Assembly (NCBI RefSeq): GCF_018687715.1
Contig: NC_056752.1
Span: 14,326,001-14,390,000, forward strand
Direction: 5' to 3'
Source of the DNA: Carya illinoinensis
Taxonomy: Eukaryota; Streptophyta; Magnoliopsida; Fagales; Juglandaceae
DNA length: 64,000 bases
Position numbers and translations under genes: made by a program
The notes under the pieces: model-generated
Told to the model about the DNA's origin: nothing
The model's input: the letters and a program-made list of their open reading frames with translations, nothing else
Database searches by the model: none
Shown: piece by piece, positions 32,301-43,249 of the stretch
Layout of the letters: every line of letters begins with the position of its first letter
Position numbering within the stretch: the first letter of the stretch is position 1

Positions 32301-34584
32301 TTTTCCACTTCCATTCATTGATCAAATGTTGGATCGATTGGCTGGGTACTCCTACTATTGTTTTTTGGATGGTTATTCGGAGTATAATCAGATTGCTATA
32401 GCTCCTGAAGATCAAGAAAAAACTACATTCACATGCCCCTATGGAATGTTTGCTTTTAGGAGGATGTCCTTTGGATTGTGCAATGCCCCTGCGACATTTC
32501 AACGTTGCATGATGGCTATCTTTTCTGATATGGTGGAAGATATAATGGAAGTTTTCATGGATGATTTTTCAGTTTTTGGTACATCTTTTGATCATTGTTT
32601 GCATAACTTAGCTCTTGTTTTGCAGAGATGTGAAGATATGAATCTAGTCCTGAACTGGGAGAAGTGTCATTTCATGGTTCAAGAAGGGATCGTGCTTGGC
32701 CATAGAGTGTCATCTAAAGGAATTGAGGTGGATTGAGCCAAAATTGCAACCATAGAGAAACTACCACCTCCAAAGAATGTGAAGGGAATCAGAAATTTTC
32801 TGGGACATGCGAGATTTTATAGAAGATTTATCAAGGATTTTTCTAAACTTTCTAAACCTTTATGTAATCTTCTTGAGAAAAATTCTGCATTTAACTTTGA
32901 TGTTGTTTGTTTGCAGGCCTTTAATGCACTCAAGGAGAAACTAATTTCAGCACCAATTGTGATTGTGCTTGATTGGAGTCAACCTCTTGAAGTTATGTGC
33001 GATGCAAGTGACTTTGCAATTGGAGCAGTGTTGGGGCAAAGGCGAGACAAGCTGTTTAGAGCCATCTATTATGCAAGCCGAACATTGAATGAAGCTCAGT
33101 TAAATTATACAACAACTGAGAAGGAGATGCTTGCTGTGGTGTTTGCTTATGATAAATTTCGGTCTTACCTCATTGGTACAAAGGTGATAGTGTTCACTGA
33201 TCATGCAGCACTTCGCTATTTGTTTGGCAAGAAGGATGCTAAGCCTAGGCTAATTCGTTGGATCCTACTTTTTCAAGAATTTGATTTGGAGATTCGAGAC
33301 AAGAAATGAAGTGAAAATTTAGTGGCTGACCATCTCTCGGTTAGAGCAAGAGGAAGAAAAAACAGATTCAGTGGTCCAAGAGGCATTCCCTGATAAGCAG
33401 TTGTTTGCATGTGAGATCAAGCTTCTGTGGTATGCTGATATTGTTAACTACCTAACTTGTAAAGTTTTACCACCTGATCTTACTTACCATCAACGTAAGA
33501 AGTTTTTGCATGATGTGAATTATTATCTTTGGGATGAGCCTTTGTTGTTCAAAAGATGCCCTGATCAAATCATTAGAAGATGTGTGCCAGAAGAAGAGAT
33601 GCAAGACATCCTCCATCATTGCCATTCATCATCATATGGAGGACACTTTGGAGCCACCCTTACAACAGCTAAGGTACTTCAAAGTGGGTTCTTTTGGCCT
33701 TCTATTTTTTGTGATAGTTACACTTTGGTGAAAACTTGTGACCGGTGCCAACATATGAGAAATATTTCAAAACGTCATGAGTTACAACTGAAAGTTGACC
33801 ATGTGTCAAAAAGGATGGAAGCAATTGCTACAACGACAAGCATATATTCACAAGATTTGGCACTCCACGAGCTATTATTAGTGATGACTGGACTCACTTT
33901 TGCAACAAGTTGTTTGAAAATCTTCTTTCTAAATATGGTGTAAAGCACAAGATATCACTTGCTTACCATCCTCAAACTAATGGCCAAGTTGAAATTTCAA
34001 ATAGAGAAATCAAGAACATCCTTGAAAAGACGGTCAAAACCAATAGAAAGGATTGGGCGAAGAAGCTTGATGATGCTTTGTGGGCATACTGTACAGGCTT
34101 TAAAACACCTATCGGGATGTCTCCATACCGATTAGTGTTTGGAAAGGCATGTCATCTTCCTGTGGAGTTGGAGCATAGAGCTTATTGGGCTGTAAAAAAG
34201 TTTAACTTTGATTTGAAAGCAGCAGGTGAAAAGCGACTTCTTCAATTGAATGAGATGGAAGAGTTTCGGAATGATGCATATGAAAATGCAAAGATCTATA
34301 AAGAAAGGACGAAGAAGTGGCATGACAAACAGATTCTTAGGCGAGAGTTTGCTCCAGGACAACAAGTTTTACTCTTCAATTCACGACTCAAACTCTTTCC
34401 AGGAAAGTTGAAATCAAGATGGACAGGTCCTTATACAATTCATGAAGTTTTCTCTTTTGGAGCAGTAGATTTGAAAGACAAGACAGGGAATATTTTCAGA
34501 GTTAATGGTCAGAGATTGAAGCACTATTATGGAGAACAAATGGAGAGGAACTATGCATTTATTCCTCTTGGAGATCCTAATTGA
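29347..34584 (+). pseudogene. Athila Gag-Pol polyprotein with stops and an integrase deletion
   Basis: One frame runs from ATG 29347 to about 33309, broken by six in-frame stops (29860, 29944, 30088, 32056, 32734, 33307). Gag: FDPEIERTLRSRRRN, LFPFSLRDKARGWL, ERFLAKFFPP. No intact CCHC knuckle was found, although NYCGN at about 30306 may be a remnant. Protease: FTLPCTIGN, LCDLGASINLMPLS, LILGRPFLATGRALID. RT: WRVCMDYRKFNKAT, MSFGLCNAPATFQRC, FMDDFSVFG. RNase [26 protein letters not shown]. After 33309 the frame shifts. The integrase zinc region is kept (HHCC, CDRCQHM), but the stretch with the first catalytic Asp and a second segment of the core are missing near 33800-33850. The C-terminal part resumes in frame at 33910 ([19 protein letters not shown]) to a stop at 34584. 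Confidence 0.9.
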
Positions 34585-36210
34585 TGATGATTGAAAAGTC
34601 TGGCTGTAGACTTTAAAACAAGCGCTTATGGGAGGCAATCCATAGATCTTTCTTTCATTCTTTCATTTATTTTATTATCTTTGTTTATTTAGTTTTAATA
34701 ATTTGGTTTTTGATGCAGTTTTATTTAGCATGAATAAAGAGCTGAAAAATTTTAAACCTCGGAAAATTCATCATGCAACCAAGGAAGTTCCTTTTATTTC
34801 TTCAATCCTTTTTACTTTTGCATTACAATGAGGACATTGTTTAGTTTAAGTTTGGGGGTGTAAACTCCTATAGTCATTTGATCCTCTTGTTTTCTAAGTC
34901 TTGGGTTGTTGATGGGTTGTTTGATTCTTTTACCAAGCATGCATTGGAGTAAGATTGAATTCTCTATGACTCTGAAATTTGTGATTGAAGATGGTTTTGA
35001 GAAAAATTTTCAAAAATTTCTTTTATGTCAAGTGGATTTTTGTGGGTACTTTGGTTTAAATCTTTGACCTTGAACATAATTGAGCACAAAATCATTTTTC
35101 TCTTATTCCATTTTGCTTATGAAGAGAAGAAGTTGAATTAATTGAAAAAGGAAAGTTCAATTTTGCTTTGCTCTAGAATCCGTTGATGGGTCCTTGAGGC
35201 GAAATCCTAGTTGAGACCAAATATTAGAGAAATGATCTAGGCATTTCTTTGGCATAACCAAAAAGCTTTCCCAGCTGTCCAAAATATCATGCCATCATTA
35301 TATGGTGTGTTTCCATAGTCAACCCCCTTGAGCCTTCATAAGCCTTTATTTATTCTTTAAACTACATAAACCATGCCCGCTCTAAGCCTGAAAAACAATG
35401 AATCTACCTTTGATAGTTTGAGAAAATACTTTGGTGGAGAGTACATTTAAAAGAGAAAATTGGTTTCATGATGAAGCGTATTATGTTTGCTCTGTTTGAT
35501 TGAAGAAGAAGAAGAAGAAAGGAAGATCTGAAAAAAGAAAAAGAAAAAGAAAAAGAAGTCGCTAAGCGGAGTGTGAATTACCTCAGGTTTTGTTAAGGGA
35601 ATTGTTGGTATTGCATCAGTGATTACAACAATAAGAATGCCACAAGTATGAGTATATTGCCAAGAAAGAGCTATGATTTGAATCATGTGGGTATCTCTTT
35701 TAATGTTCTTTTCACTAAGTATTTTCCTAGTTTGTTTTGATTTTTCATATCCAGTTCTTTCTTAACCCTCACCCTGTGGCCTATCATTACAATCTTATTA
35801 AAGACCTTTTGATCTCTGATTTTGGTGTTGACTACATTAGTGGAGAGGATTTCTGAAAATTGGACTTATGGGGTTAAGTTTTAAGAGAATTCTTTTGATT
35901 TTGGTTGTTCTACTTTTATCTGAGTTTGCAGGTGGTTTGAGGTTAAATTGGCTATATCACACACACACTTAAGGTTTTAGCTTTAGGTTGAAGTAAACGC
36001 CTAACTCTTGCTTGACAAATTGTAAAATTTTTGATTGATTTTCTTGCTATCTTTGATGTTAAAAGAGTAAGATACTAGAGATGAAATCTAAATTCATAAA
36101 AGTTTGGTGAGTGATGATACTTCTCTTTGGGGTCGAGTTGATATTGCCTAAACTATCATTTGTTTTTCTTTTTGTTTGAGGACAAACAAAGTTGTAAGTT
36201 TGGGGGTATT
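34585..36210 (+). other. Non-coding region between Pol and the 3' LTR of the Athila-type element
   Basis: About 1.6 kb without a supported frame. Some Athila elements carry an env-like gene here; none is recognisable. Two near-identical polypurine words, AAGTTTGGGGGTG (34848-34860) and AAGTTTGGGGGTATT (36196-36210), bracket most of the region. The second is the polypurine tract next to the 3' LTR. Confidence 0.75.
36196..36210 (+). promoter_or_regulatory. Polypurine tract of the Athila-type element
   Basis: AAGTTTGGGGGTATT lies directly before the TGATGACTTG start of the 3' LTR. Confidence 0.8.
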
Positions 36211-37472
36211 TGATGACTTGCAAAATTTCGTATTGCAGATTTTACAAGATCGCTCGAGCGGGAGGCTTTTGGCCGCTCGAGCGAATTCAGGCAGATTCAA
36301 ACGCTCGACTGCCGCTCGACAGTGAGACATTGGCCGCTAGAAAATAAAGATCGCTCGAGCGGAGACATTGGCCGCTCGAGTGAAATCAGGCAGAGTTGAA
36401 CGCTCGATGTGCGCTCGACACCCCGCTCGAGCGAATATCGTATTTTGACAGATTTAAGGTTTTCCGCCGTCACACCATATAAAAGGGATTTTTCACTCTA
36501 TAGCCGCGGTGGTTGACTGGAGAACACTTTTTGGGACAGAAAAACACAACTAGAAGGATTCAATTCATCTGTTTTGGAGAGGGAATTCCATATTTTGCAC
36601 GTACATTGGAATCATACACGAGCACAGACGGGAGAAAAGCATTGAATCATTTCCTTGAGTTTTTGAAGACGAGTTGCGGCTGCGAGGAGTATTTTTCAGC
36701 ATTTATTTTCTTCCAATATTCTCAGAATAATTATGGTGAATTCGTTTATGTTGAATTCCATTTCTAGCATGAGCTAAATTTTATTTATTCTAGGAAAATG
36801 ATGTAACTTATTTCTGAACTATGCTTGATTGTCTATGCTAATTGAAGGCAATTCTCTCTTTGTTTATCTGATTTATTCTGAGTTTATTGCTTCTAATTAA
36901 CTGGCCATTGATTAGATGATATTTAATCTTATGATTTGCTATCGAAAGAGGGAATCATAGGGTAGATCTTGAATATTTCAGCATAGGTAAATATAGAGAT
37001 CGAAAGACTTATATGAACCTATGTAGTAATTAAATCATTGATCTTATTGCTTTCTTGATTATTTAATTTGCATATTCTTGTGTGAATTGATAAACAAGAG
37101 TCATTTCCAATTGACTATCGAAAGAGGCTTTTGGATGAATTAGAGATTTGCTAATAGACGAAAAGAATTAAATTAAATTAGCTGGATGAGAAAAGCATAG
37201 TGAAGAATTAGGTGAAATCGATTTCCTAGCAGTTTTCTTTCCCATAAATTTGATCTTTGAACGTCAGTTTTATTTCCTTTGCGTATTTCTCTTTGAGTTG
37301 ATCTTAGTTTAATTTGCAACTACAAAAATCTTAGTGATTCGTCTAGATAAAATTGAGATTAGTATAATTTTGGTATTTGGCAAAAGTAAGGTACCAATCC
37401 CTGAGGACGATCTTTTCTTATCACTTTATCATAAAACTATGATACTGTGCACTTGCAGTTTTGCACTGATCA
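36211..37472 (+). repeat. 3' LTR of the Athila-type element
   Basis: 1262 bp. It matches the 5' LTR throughout but keeps more intact CGCTCGAGCG words, so the 5' copy has lost more CpG sites. It ends GCACTGATCA and is followed by the TGAAG duplication. Confidence 0.93.
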
Positions 37473-38392
37473 TGAAGCACAAACTCTACGGACCCATGGT
37501 CCTAGAGACTATCAACTCTATGGATCCATGGTCCTAGAGACAAACTATTTATTTTATCCAACTACAACTTACAAATATAATTATAAGATAAAAATAAAAT
37601 GCACACTAATGTTCCTCCAAATAGCTGTAGGTCGATGGACATTTCCCCATCAGATTTGTTTGTTTGTCCCCTCTACTATGCAGCTACCCACTATCATTTG
37701 CACCTGACAATAGCCCCAAAATCTGGCAAATCATCATGCTTAAAACCGGAACGCTACTGTCTACATTCAGCACCAGCCGCAACAAAGTTTAGCTGCCGTA
37801 ACCAATGTCCAGGAGCTGCCAGACACCACCCCTACGTTGCACCAAAGCTCAGTCCACCCCAGCCCCTATCTCACTACTTGGCCGCGCTCATACGCATCCT
37901 TCCATTTAGTCCAGGAATCGTAAGTCGCCTCCACTATTAAGCAACCCTTGAGGTTGCCCCATTGAGGTACCACCCATCGTCTACCAGCCCAACCAGACTG
38001 CTCCTCAGCTCAGAGATCCATCCCATGATAGTGAGCTTGTCGAAACAAAGTCCATCCATGCAAGTCTGTTCCTCCATCCCACTCACGTCGAGATGCACTT
38101 AAGTTTCAAGTCTCAGCCACAATCTGGCTCCTTCACAAACTTGGGCAGCAGCGTTTCATGCCCATACTCATCCCTTGAGCCATTGCGCTACCATCACAGG
38201 AACAAACTCCCATCGGCCCTTAAGCCACCATTACCTCAACCACCAATAGCTTTATTTCAAGCTATGAAAATGAAAGAGGAGGGAGGCTCCCACCTCCCTC
38301 TTGGGAGGACTTTGTGTTTTGGTTTCTTTAGAGAGAGTTTAGAGCTTCTCTCTCTAAAATGGCGCTAGAGTTTTTTCCTCAAAGCACTCCAT

Positions 38393-40662
38393 TTTACTTT
38401 GGATAGATTAAAACCAAGTTCGATTTTGAGTCTACTCAACCATGGATTTCATTGATTGATAGCGTTTGAATGACTTCAAACCTGTACGAATGCAAATTAG
38501 CCAAATAGACATTTTAGTATTCAAATGTCAAACAACATTTTCAAACGTTAAAAATTGAGCTGGCATTCTGTTTGAATGGTTTGGCTCCCTATTTGAATGA
38601 AGCATTTATGTTGTTCGAAGGTCATAGGATTTATATTGTCCGAAAAACATATTGCTCCTTTTCGAATGAGTAGTAATCATTCAAACATGTTAAAATCTCA
38701 TTTGAAGGGTTATAAACCTTTCGAACACGGATCGATATTGTTCAAATGGTATTATTTACCACTTGGATTAAATACCTGGTCGTTCGAGCATAATGGTTCC
38801 TATTTGAACAAATTTGTTTCTATTTGAACATCACAATATAGAAGACTTATGCAATTTTGTGCGAAATGGACGAAGCCTTTTTTATAGTATCAGCGATAGA
38901 GGATGGGGCCCTTTGTCAGTAGAGGAGTGGCACCTATCTAGACATGGTTAGTGAGTTTTACTAGGCCATGGGCCAGATAAAGGCTAATAAGGAATCCTTC
39001 TTGTTTATTATTCGAGGACTAACCATTACTATATTAGCAAACATTATCACTATTTTCTTGGGATCCCACATGAGATTGGTGCATACCCTACACAACAATT
39101 GGTTGAAGGGACAAATGGTGCAGATGTCATCGAGGATGAGGCTCCAGCAATTGAGTACCCCACACACGATGAGATTCATTAGTTGATGCATGAAAATTCG
39201 GCTCCTCCATATGATGGCAACAAGGTAATCAAATAGGTTGATTGTATCTCATTTTTTGGAATGTTGAATTTAATTGTCTCCCATAATATTGATTTGAGAA
39301 AACACAAGACTAACTTTAGCATTGAATAGGCTTGATATATGTTACAGATAGCACAAGGAGACCCATTTGATTTGCCTTTATACTTCCTCATCTGCATCTA
39401 ATCTGAGTCATGATATTCTAGTGGAGGTAGACTACTGTATGCATTAATGATCTCTAATCTCCTAGTCCAATTGGGGGTTAATGTGCTAATGACAGAGCGG
39501 AGACAACCACAGATTGGGACCATTAACAAGATCACCTTCGGCAAGAGTGAGGGCCACTTGCAGAAGGCTCGTATTAATATTCCAACAGCACAAGATAGTA
39601 GCACAGAGCATGATCTAGTTCTACTGATACCAGTGTTGACAGACAAGGTACAGGGGCTACTACCACTGATATACGATCTATGTTTGAGGAGCATTACACA
39701 CTTTTGATCTAGGATATGGAGAGGGTCACTGTGCCCATCATGCTTCAACCGCAAGAGATTAAGGAACGCACTATTGTCGTCCATGACACTCCTTAGAAAG
39801 TAATGTTTTTTTAATTGAAAATTTTTATTTATCATAATAAAAGTTATTAATTAATTTTTAAATTAATTATACAAAATTCCTAGGAATATGCTAAATTTTA
39901 ATTTAACATAAACAGTAATAATTCGGATGGTTAGATTTTTTATCTTTTGAAATTGATAATTAATAAATTGAAATAATATTTCTTTTTAAAGTATTTGAAT
40001 GCCTTTCAATAAATTTCTATAATTAACCTTATTTCGATTACCTACGACACCATTTGAACTCCTATTAGGAGCGTTCAAATATAAAATTACTGTTCAAACT
40101 ATGTACCAACCTCCTCACCAAATTTATTTATAACTTCCCACCAAAAAATAGCATTTGAAAGAGTTCTAATTTTCCCAGGGCACAATTGTGTATATGTTTT
40201 CACCACGACTATTATTTAGATAGTTATGTCAACATTCGAAAGTGAATTAAAAGACTATTCGAGCTTAAATGGGTTTGCTCGAGTGGTATAGCAACATCTT
40301 CACCAAATTTATTTATAAATTTCTACCAAAAATGTAGTTCGAATGATTAAATGTCTTGTTTGAACAATTTTTACCTTTACCTAGCACAATTGTATATACT
40401 TTTCTGCCATGATTATTATTTGAACAGTTATGTAACCATTTGAACGGTAATCAATATTCTGTTCGAACGTTTGTAAAGAAGCTATTTTTCATCCCAAAAA
40501 CTATAGTTTGAACATATATTTCCATATTCAAACGCATAAAAAACCGCTTCCATGTTTTGAGATGAAATTAATTTTCATCCCAAGTAAGTACTTTTTGGGA
40601 TGAAATTTAATTCGTCCCTACTAGATTATAAGACTAATTTTATTGTAAAGTAGCTCTAGTGC
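38393..40662. other. Right part of the large CACTA element
   Basis: Motif-dense stretches (38440-38830 and 40040-40520) repeat the TTCGAA/TTTGAAC word family of the left end. Between them, 38950-39800 has moderate GC and short open frames on both strands. One reads EGTNGADVIEDEAPAIEYPT and could be a decayed exon, but I cannot name it. The terminal 100 bases carry TTTTGAGATGAAAT and TTTTTGGGATGAAAT words mirrored from the left end. Confidence 0.5.
38440..40560. repeat. Right subterminal motif arrays of the CACTA element (two blocks)
   Basis: The blocks are 38440-38830 and 40040-40520. Examples are GTTTGAATGG, ATTCAAACATG, GTTCGAAGG, TTTCGAACACG, CATTTGAAC, GTTCGAATGA and TGTTTGAACA. They are the same words as in 10860-11360, which supports both ends belonging to one element. 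Confidence 0.55.
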
Positions 40663-42590
40663 TAGATTAGATATTTTGTTTCCCTTAGATTTTGTTCATA
40701 ATTCTATAAATGTGAAAAATGACCCCAAAAAGAACTTATAATCCCCGTATGCTTTCTAAAGCTTTCTAAAATTCCAATATATATAGAAATATCTCTCCAA
40801 TTGTTTTCCTATAGCCTCACAACTTTGTATAATATCTATATATTATCCATTTTCAAGGATTTGGCCTAAGCAAAACTAAATTAAAACAATATATAGGAGA
40901 AATAATTAACTTTTTAATATTGATCCGAAAGTTTTTTTTTTATTTTTTATTTTTTTATTATACAATATATATTACGCTTCTTAATATGAAATCTAAAGTG
41001 AAAATACAATAAAAATTATTTAAGGTTGATGATCTATATGAAAAATAGTTGGGAGGTTTTATCCTCTATATTTCATTGAGTAAGAAAAAACTTATAAGGT
41101 CTCAATTATAGTATTATATGATTAATGTGACATGAAAATATCTAGATTTTACACGAAATTAATAAACTAGATTGCATACTAAAATAAAAGATGGACTTCC
41201 TAAAAAATTACTCAATAGTTTCTCTGAAGAAAACATATTCTAAGTATTTCATTTCAAAAATAATAATGGATGAATATTATTCAATGAAATATTGTCGTCA
41301 GAAATCTAAAACATATATTAAGTTGTGTTTTTATAAATTTTTTTATACGTGTATATAGCAATATATCGAGATATATTTAGTCATGTTTTTATGATTTTTT
41401 AATCTTTTTTTTTTAACATAAACATGTCACAACGTAGAAAATTTGGCCCCCCTCATAAAAATTGCTAATTCTGTCATTAAGTAGATCTAACGTATCATAT
41501 AAGGTCATGTCATTTTGTAATTAAGTTTACTTTTATAAAAACATTTTGTGGCGATAGCATTTGTCTTTCAAAAATGGTGTATATATATTATTCATATCTA
41601 AAGTGTACATTGAACTTCTATGTCTTGGAAGATGAATGGGCAACCGTACATTGCAAAGATCCATGTAGGTAAATATATATATATTTCTATTTTATATTAT
41701 AATAAATGCTTATCTAACTGTGAAGAGTAATTTTTCTTCTTTTTCCGTTAACTTTTCTTCTTTTTCCGTTAACTTCTATTTTACCAAAAGGACCTTAAGA
41801 CTCTCGATCATTTGACGTGTAGCTCTCTTGTAGAATGTAATAGATGATTATTTTGCCATTATTACATATATACCCCTTAGTGTTTCAGACATGGCTGAAT
41901 TGTTTCTGGACTAATAGTTTACGTGGACTTTTTTTTTTTTTTTATGAGCTTAAGTTTAATTTACAAAATTAATAAGTTATTTTATGTTGGAATTGGACTC
42001 ACATACGTGAGCTTTTTTTTTTTTTTATTGGACTTGTTTTAAATTAGTTTTATTCCATTGTAGGCCTTGTCCTAGGCCTCAATATTTGTATTTGCATAAA
42101 TAATAGTTTTATTTAAGTTATATTCTTAACTCTTATTCTACTACAACTAAATTGAGTAATAATGATAATAAGAAATTAAAAATTGTTTGAATGAATTAGT
42201 CTATTTTGTTAAATGAGATCTTTATTGTATACTTCAATGGAATTTGATATAATTATTTACTATGTTGTTAATTGAAAATAAAGATAAATTATTTTCTTAA
42301 AAATAATTATTTTACCTAATTAGGCAAATGTACTTTATACGTTGATCATGTCCTAATATATATATATTAGGTCAAAGTAACGTGCAAAGTACGTTTGTCT
42401 AATTAGATTAAACGCTAGACAAACATGATTTTCACAGTATTATTTTGTAATTTTTAAATTGTAAAATTTAAGTAATATACTTTCTCAATATTAATAATTA
42501 TTTTTACATTTGAATTACACTCTAGTTTAAATTATTTTATTGTTGGGGGTTTTTGATTATTTAATTTTATTAATATTTAATTTTAATGTT
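40663..42590. other. AT-rich intergenic DNA
   Basis: No coding region seen. It contains homopolymer T runs, a 21-bp direct duplication (CTTCTTTTTCCGTTAACTT twice, about 41736-41777) and the foldback at 42317-42405. Confidence 0.6.
42317..42405. repeat. Palindromic foldback element (about 89 bp)
   Basis: The left arm (TAATTAGGCAAATGTACTTT, then ACGTT) pairs with the right arm ending AAAGTACGTTTGTCTAATTA around the centre CCTAATATATATATATTAGG. It is a near-perfect hairpin with almost no loop. Flanks are AT-rich, so a TA-type target duplication cannot be proved. Confidence 0.75.
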
Positions 42591-42899
42591 TTTATTTGAT
42601 TTTTTTTATTTTTATTGTGCCTTTTTACCATGTTGGATTTCTCATTTCGGGTAGGTTTTGTTCTAGTGGGTTTTTTTTTTGGGCCAAATTCCTTCAGTTT
42701 TCGGGCCCAGCCCCCTTTCTCCCCCAAAATGACGCCATTTGCTCTCTAGCCCTTAGGGCTTTGTTTCTTCTCTTTCCTTCTGCTGGTGCCACTGCTTTCT
42801 CTTTCTTCTTCTGTTTTCTTTTATTCTCTACCAATCCTTACCCATGAGGTTCCAACTTCCCAGTCTGCGTCCTTCAAGCAGCCATCGAAGTCCAAAGCC

Positions 42900-43212
42900 T
42901 ATGGGGTCGTTCAAGACCATGTTGACCGGTTCAGCGGTCGCCGTGGCCTCCATGGTCACTCTGTTCGTATCGTCCTGTAGCTCCCATAGCGTTAGCCAAT
43001 CTAGTCTTGGCGCTTGGCTCATCCTTCGCCCTAAGGACGGCGACTGGAACCCGTGGGGTAGCCTCGAGGCATGGCGTGAGTGTGGCTGCTCTGATGCTGT
43101 CGGCTACCGCTTCGAGCTCTTAACCTGCACCGATGCCGCCACCATGCTTGCTGTCGACTCAATCAGCTCCAGGAACGGCAGGAAATTTAGCATAGACAGA
43201 ACCTTCGGCGTC
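42900..43212 (+). pseudogene. DUF1005 family gene fragment
   Basis: The frame (ATG at 42844 or 42901) encodes GSAVAVASMVTLFVSS, then GAWLILRPKDGDWNPWG, SLEAWRECG, GYRFELL and NGRKFSIDRTFGV. These match, in order, the C-terminal half of plant DUF1005 proteins (function unknown), whose conserved core reads PGAWLILRP, W-PWGRLEAWRERG, Y-FEL and GGKFSIDR. The N-terminal half and the C-terminal tail are missing, and Cys replaces the conserved Arg in WRERG. The segment is GC-rich while both flanks are AT-rich, so it was probably brought here by duplication or retrocopying. The open frame runs to 43245. Confidence 0.75.
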
Positions 43213-43249
43213 ATTTATGAGTATTATATATCTATGGTTCTCTGAGTTT

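Larger units (their letters stand above)
27954..37472 (+). mobile_element. Athila-type Ty3 LTR retrotransposon
   Basis: 9519 bp, TGAT...ATCA ends, TSD TGAAG (27949-27953 and 37473-37477). The LTRs are about 1.26 kb and by eye about 97% identical. The primer-binding site TGGCGCCGTTGCC follows the 5' LTR. The Gag (IIPFDPEIERTLRSRRR) and Pol sequences are characteristic of the Athila clade. A long non-coding stretch sits between integrase and the 3' LTR. The element is inactive, with six in-frame stops and a deletion in integrase. Confidence 0.93.
27621..38381 (-). mobile_element. Short non-LTR retroelement (LINE-derived, about 1.24 kb), split by an Athila element
   Basis: On the minus strand the 3' end (left) reads TTTAATGAAAGGTTTTCC followed by a (TAAAA)n-type tail at 27623-27645. 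This resembles the 3' ends of plant L1 elements. The 5' end (about 38381) has a leader with GAGAGAGAAGCTCTAAAC. The 11-bp duplication AAGCACTCCAT flanks the whole, the size expected for target-primed integration. Without the Athila insert and its duplication, the element is 1237 bp and I see no convincing reading frame. I infer an internally deleted, non-autonomous LINE derivative. Confidence 0.65.
10726..40662 (-). mobile_element. Large CACTA (En/Spm-like) transposon hosting nested retroelements
   Basis: The left end is CACTACAAGAGCATG at 10726, followed by TTTTTTGAGAC and TTTCATCCCA words. The proposed right end is about 40560-40662. It carries the mirrored words TTTTGAGATGAAAT and TTTTTGGGATGAAAT and closes with GTAGCTCTAGTG, a decayed copy of the expected GCTCTTGTAGTG. 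The 3-bp flanks (ATA on the left, CTA on the right) do not match, so the right boundary is the weak point. Inside are minus-strand TNP2-type transposase domains, a TNPA-like fragment, and dense TTCGAA/TTTGAAC-type motif arrays near both ends. Subtracting the Tekay element and the minus-strand retroelement with its Athila insert, plus their target duplications, leaves about 10.0 kb, a normal size for an autonomous CACTA element. Confidence 0.7.

Noticed and set aside
34585..36210. env-like gene expected in some Athila elements
   Set aside because: No frame longer than about 80 codons and no membrane-protein-like sequence; treated as non-coding.
42596..42847. 83-codon Phe-rich frame upstream of the DUF1005 fragment
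   Set aside because: T-rich sequence; no similarity and no continuity with the DUF1005 frame.
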